Of a stretch of 64,000 nt of DNA, positions 63,448 through 64,000 are shown piece after piece; within the stretch, counting starts at the first letter, position 1; each line of letters begins with the position of its first letter. The stretch is from Anaeromicrobium sediminis (GTDB lineage: Bacteria > Bacillota > Clostridia > Peptostreptococcales > Thermotaleaceae). Made by a program: the position numbers and the translations under genes. The notes under the pieces were generated by a model. That model was not told the DNA's origin and did no database searches. It saw only the letters and a program-made list of their open reading frames with translations. Location of the stretch: contig NZ_NIBG01000006.1 in the NCBI RefSeq assembly GCF_002270055.1, forward strand, positions 62,001 to 126,000, given 5' to 3'.

Positions 63448-64000
63448 TGAAGAATAAAAACAAACTTTCATTATGGATAATATCTATTTTAAGTGGATTA
63501 CTATTTTTATCTCCTTTTTATATAGTTTTAACAAACTCTTTTAAAACTCAAAAGGGTATATTCACTGATGTAATGGGATTACCAAAGGATTTTTTCACTA
63601 CAAACAATTATGTGGAAGCTTTTATAGCCTTAGATTTTGTTAAATCATTTACTAACTCATTATTAATTACAGTAGGTAGTAGTTTAATAATCATAGTCCT
63701 ATCTGCCATGGCAGCTTGGATGTTAGTGAGGACGAAGACTAAGTTAAGTAGTTTTTTATTCTTAGTATTTGCAGCAGCTATGCTTATACCTTTTCAATCT
63801 GTAATGCTACCACTTATTAACATAATGGGTAAAGTGGGATTGTTAAATCCAGGTGGACTTATGTTTATGTATCTTGGATTTGGATCTAGTTTATCAATAA
63901 TTTTATACCATGGATTCATAAAGGGAATTCCTAAAGAGTTAGAAGAAGCAGCAACAATAGATGGATGTAATAAGCTTCAAGTATTTTTCTATATTATATT
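63447..64000 (+). CDS. Sugar ABC transporter permease, MalG/UgpE type (3' truncated by window)
   Basis: Open to the window edge; 184 codons are present. The ATG overlaps the preceding stop by one base (TAATG) with AGGAGG upstream. There are about five helices so far; SPFYIVLTNSFKTQKGIF at the N-terminus and the EAA loop beginning KELEEAATIDGCNKLQVF identify it as the second CUT1 permease. The last helix and C-terminus are outside the window. Confidence 0.9.
   Translation, partial: MKNKNKLSLWIISILSGLLFLSPFYIVLTNSFKTQKGIFTDVMGLPKDFFTTNNYVEAFIALDFVKSFTNSLLITVGSSLIIIVLSAMAAWMLVRTKTKLSSFLFLVFAAAMLIPFQSVMLPLINIMGKVGLLNPGGLMFMYLGFGSSLSIILYHGFIKGIPKELEEAATIDGCNKLQVFFYII

Noticed and set aside
1-64000. 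tRNA, rRNA, CRISPR arrays, prophage or conjugative genes, complete insertion sequences
   Set aside because: None were recognised on either strand; the window reads as chromosomal core and metabolic genes.

Overview
The window is about 30% G+C, has dense operons, strong AGGAGG-type ribosome binding sites and many TTG/GTG starts. It carries a Fur-type iron regulon, a glycine riboswitch, a sigma-54 activator, YesM/YesN signalling, L,D-transpeptidase and SpoIIM-like proteins. This fits a low-GC Firmicute, most likely an amino-acid-fermenting member of Clostridia/Tissierellia. This placement is inferred from gene content; no rRNA or tRNA gene was seen.

Layout. 1-1.5 kb: tail of a MocR-type aminotransferase/regulator and a LysE exporter. 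1.6-5.4 kb: a ferric-iron ABC transporter behind a promoter with two Fur boxes. 5.8-7.3 kb: YitT membrane protein and a lipoprotein. 7.3-9.4 kb: tandem glycine riboswitch and a sodium/amino-acid symporter. 9.5-12.8 kb: secreted discoidin-like protein, small zinc-ribbon protein, ilvE. 13.1-18.1 kb: sigma-54 activator, then a -24/-12 promoter driving diaminopropionate ammonia-lyase, a YgeY-type hydrolase and a peptide-deformylase-like protein. 18.2-21.2 kb: Cache-PAS-GGDEF diguanylate cyclase and a CAP-domain protein. 21.4-28.8 kb: an AfuABC-like ABC transporter with its own YesM/YesN two-component system and candidate response-regulator repeats at the promoter. 28.9-33.5 kb: two LysM-G5-M23 peptidases flanking a dead third copy, an unknown gene and a candidate structured RNA. 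33.7-38.4 kb: membrane protein, M15 peptidase, DUF4342/OmpR-type two-component operon. 38.5-45.4 kb: a MoxR/DUF58/DUF4129/DUF4350/SpoIIM/RDD locus. 45.6-51.6 kb: chemoreceptor, LysE exporter, Crp/Fnr regulator, paired half-size DMT transporters, DUF1499 and L,D-transpeptidase genes. 51.7-58.1 kb: a large SARP/AAA/TPR regulator, a histidine-ammonia-lyase-family enzyme and an NhaC-type antiporter. 58-64 kb: two small minus-strand genes, then a LacI-controlled sugar ABC operon that runs off the end.

The strongest candidate for something undescribed is a 165-nt element present three times (2813-2977, 5407-5571, 43516-43680). The three copies have identical length and no gaps, an almost unchanged interior, and at least three helices that differ between copies by compensatory base changes. 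This is the signature of a structured RNA, and I could not assign it to a known family. Other points worth attention are an ammonia-lyase with Cys in place of the MIO serine, a second compact RNA candidate at 31850-31967 that has its own promoter and a perfect Shine-Dalgarno but no reading frame, a 47-bp perfect palindrome next to the sigma-54 promoter, and a deformylase homologue in the diaminopropionate operon.
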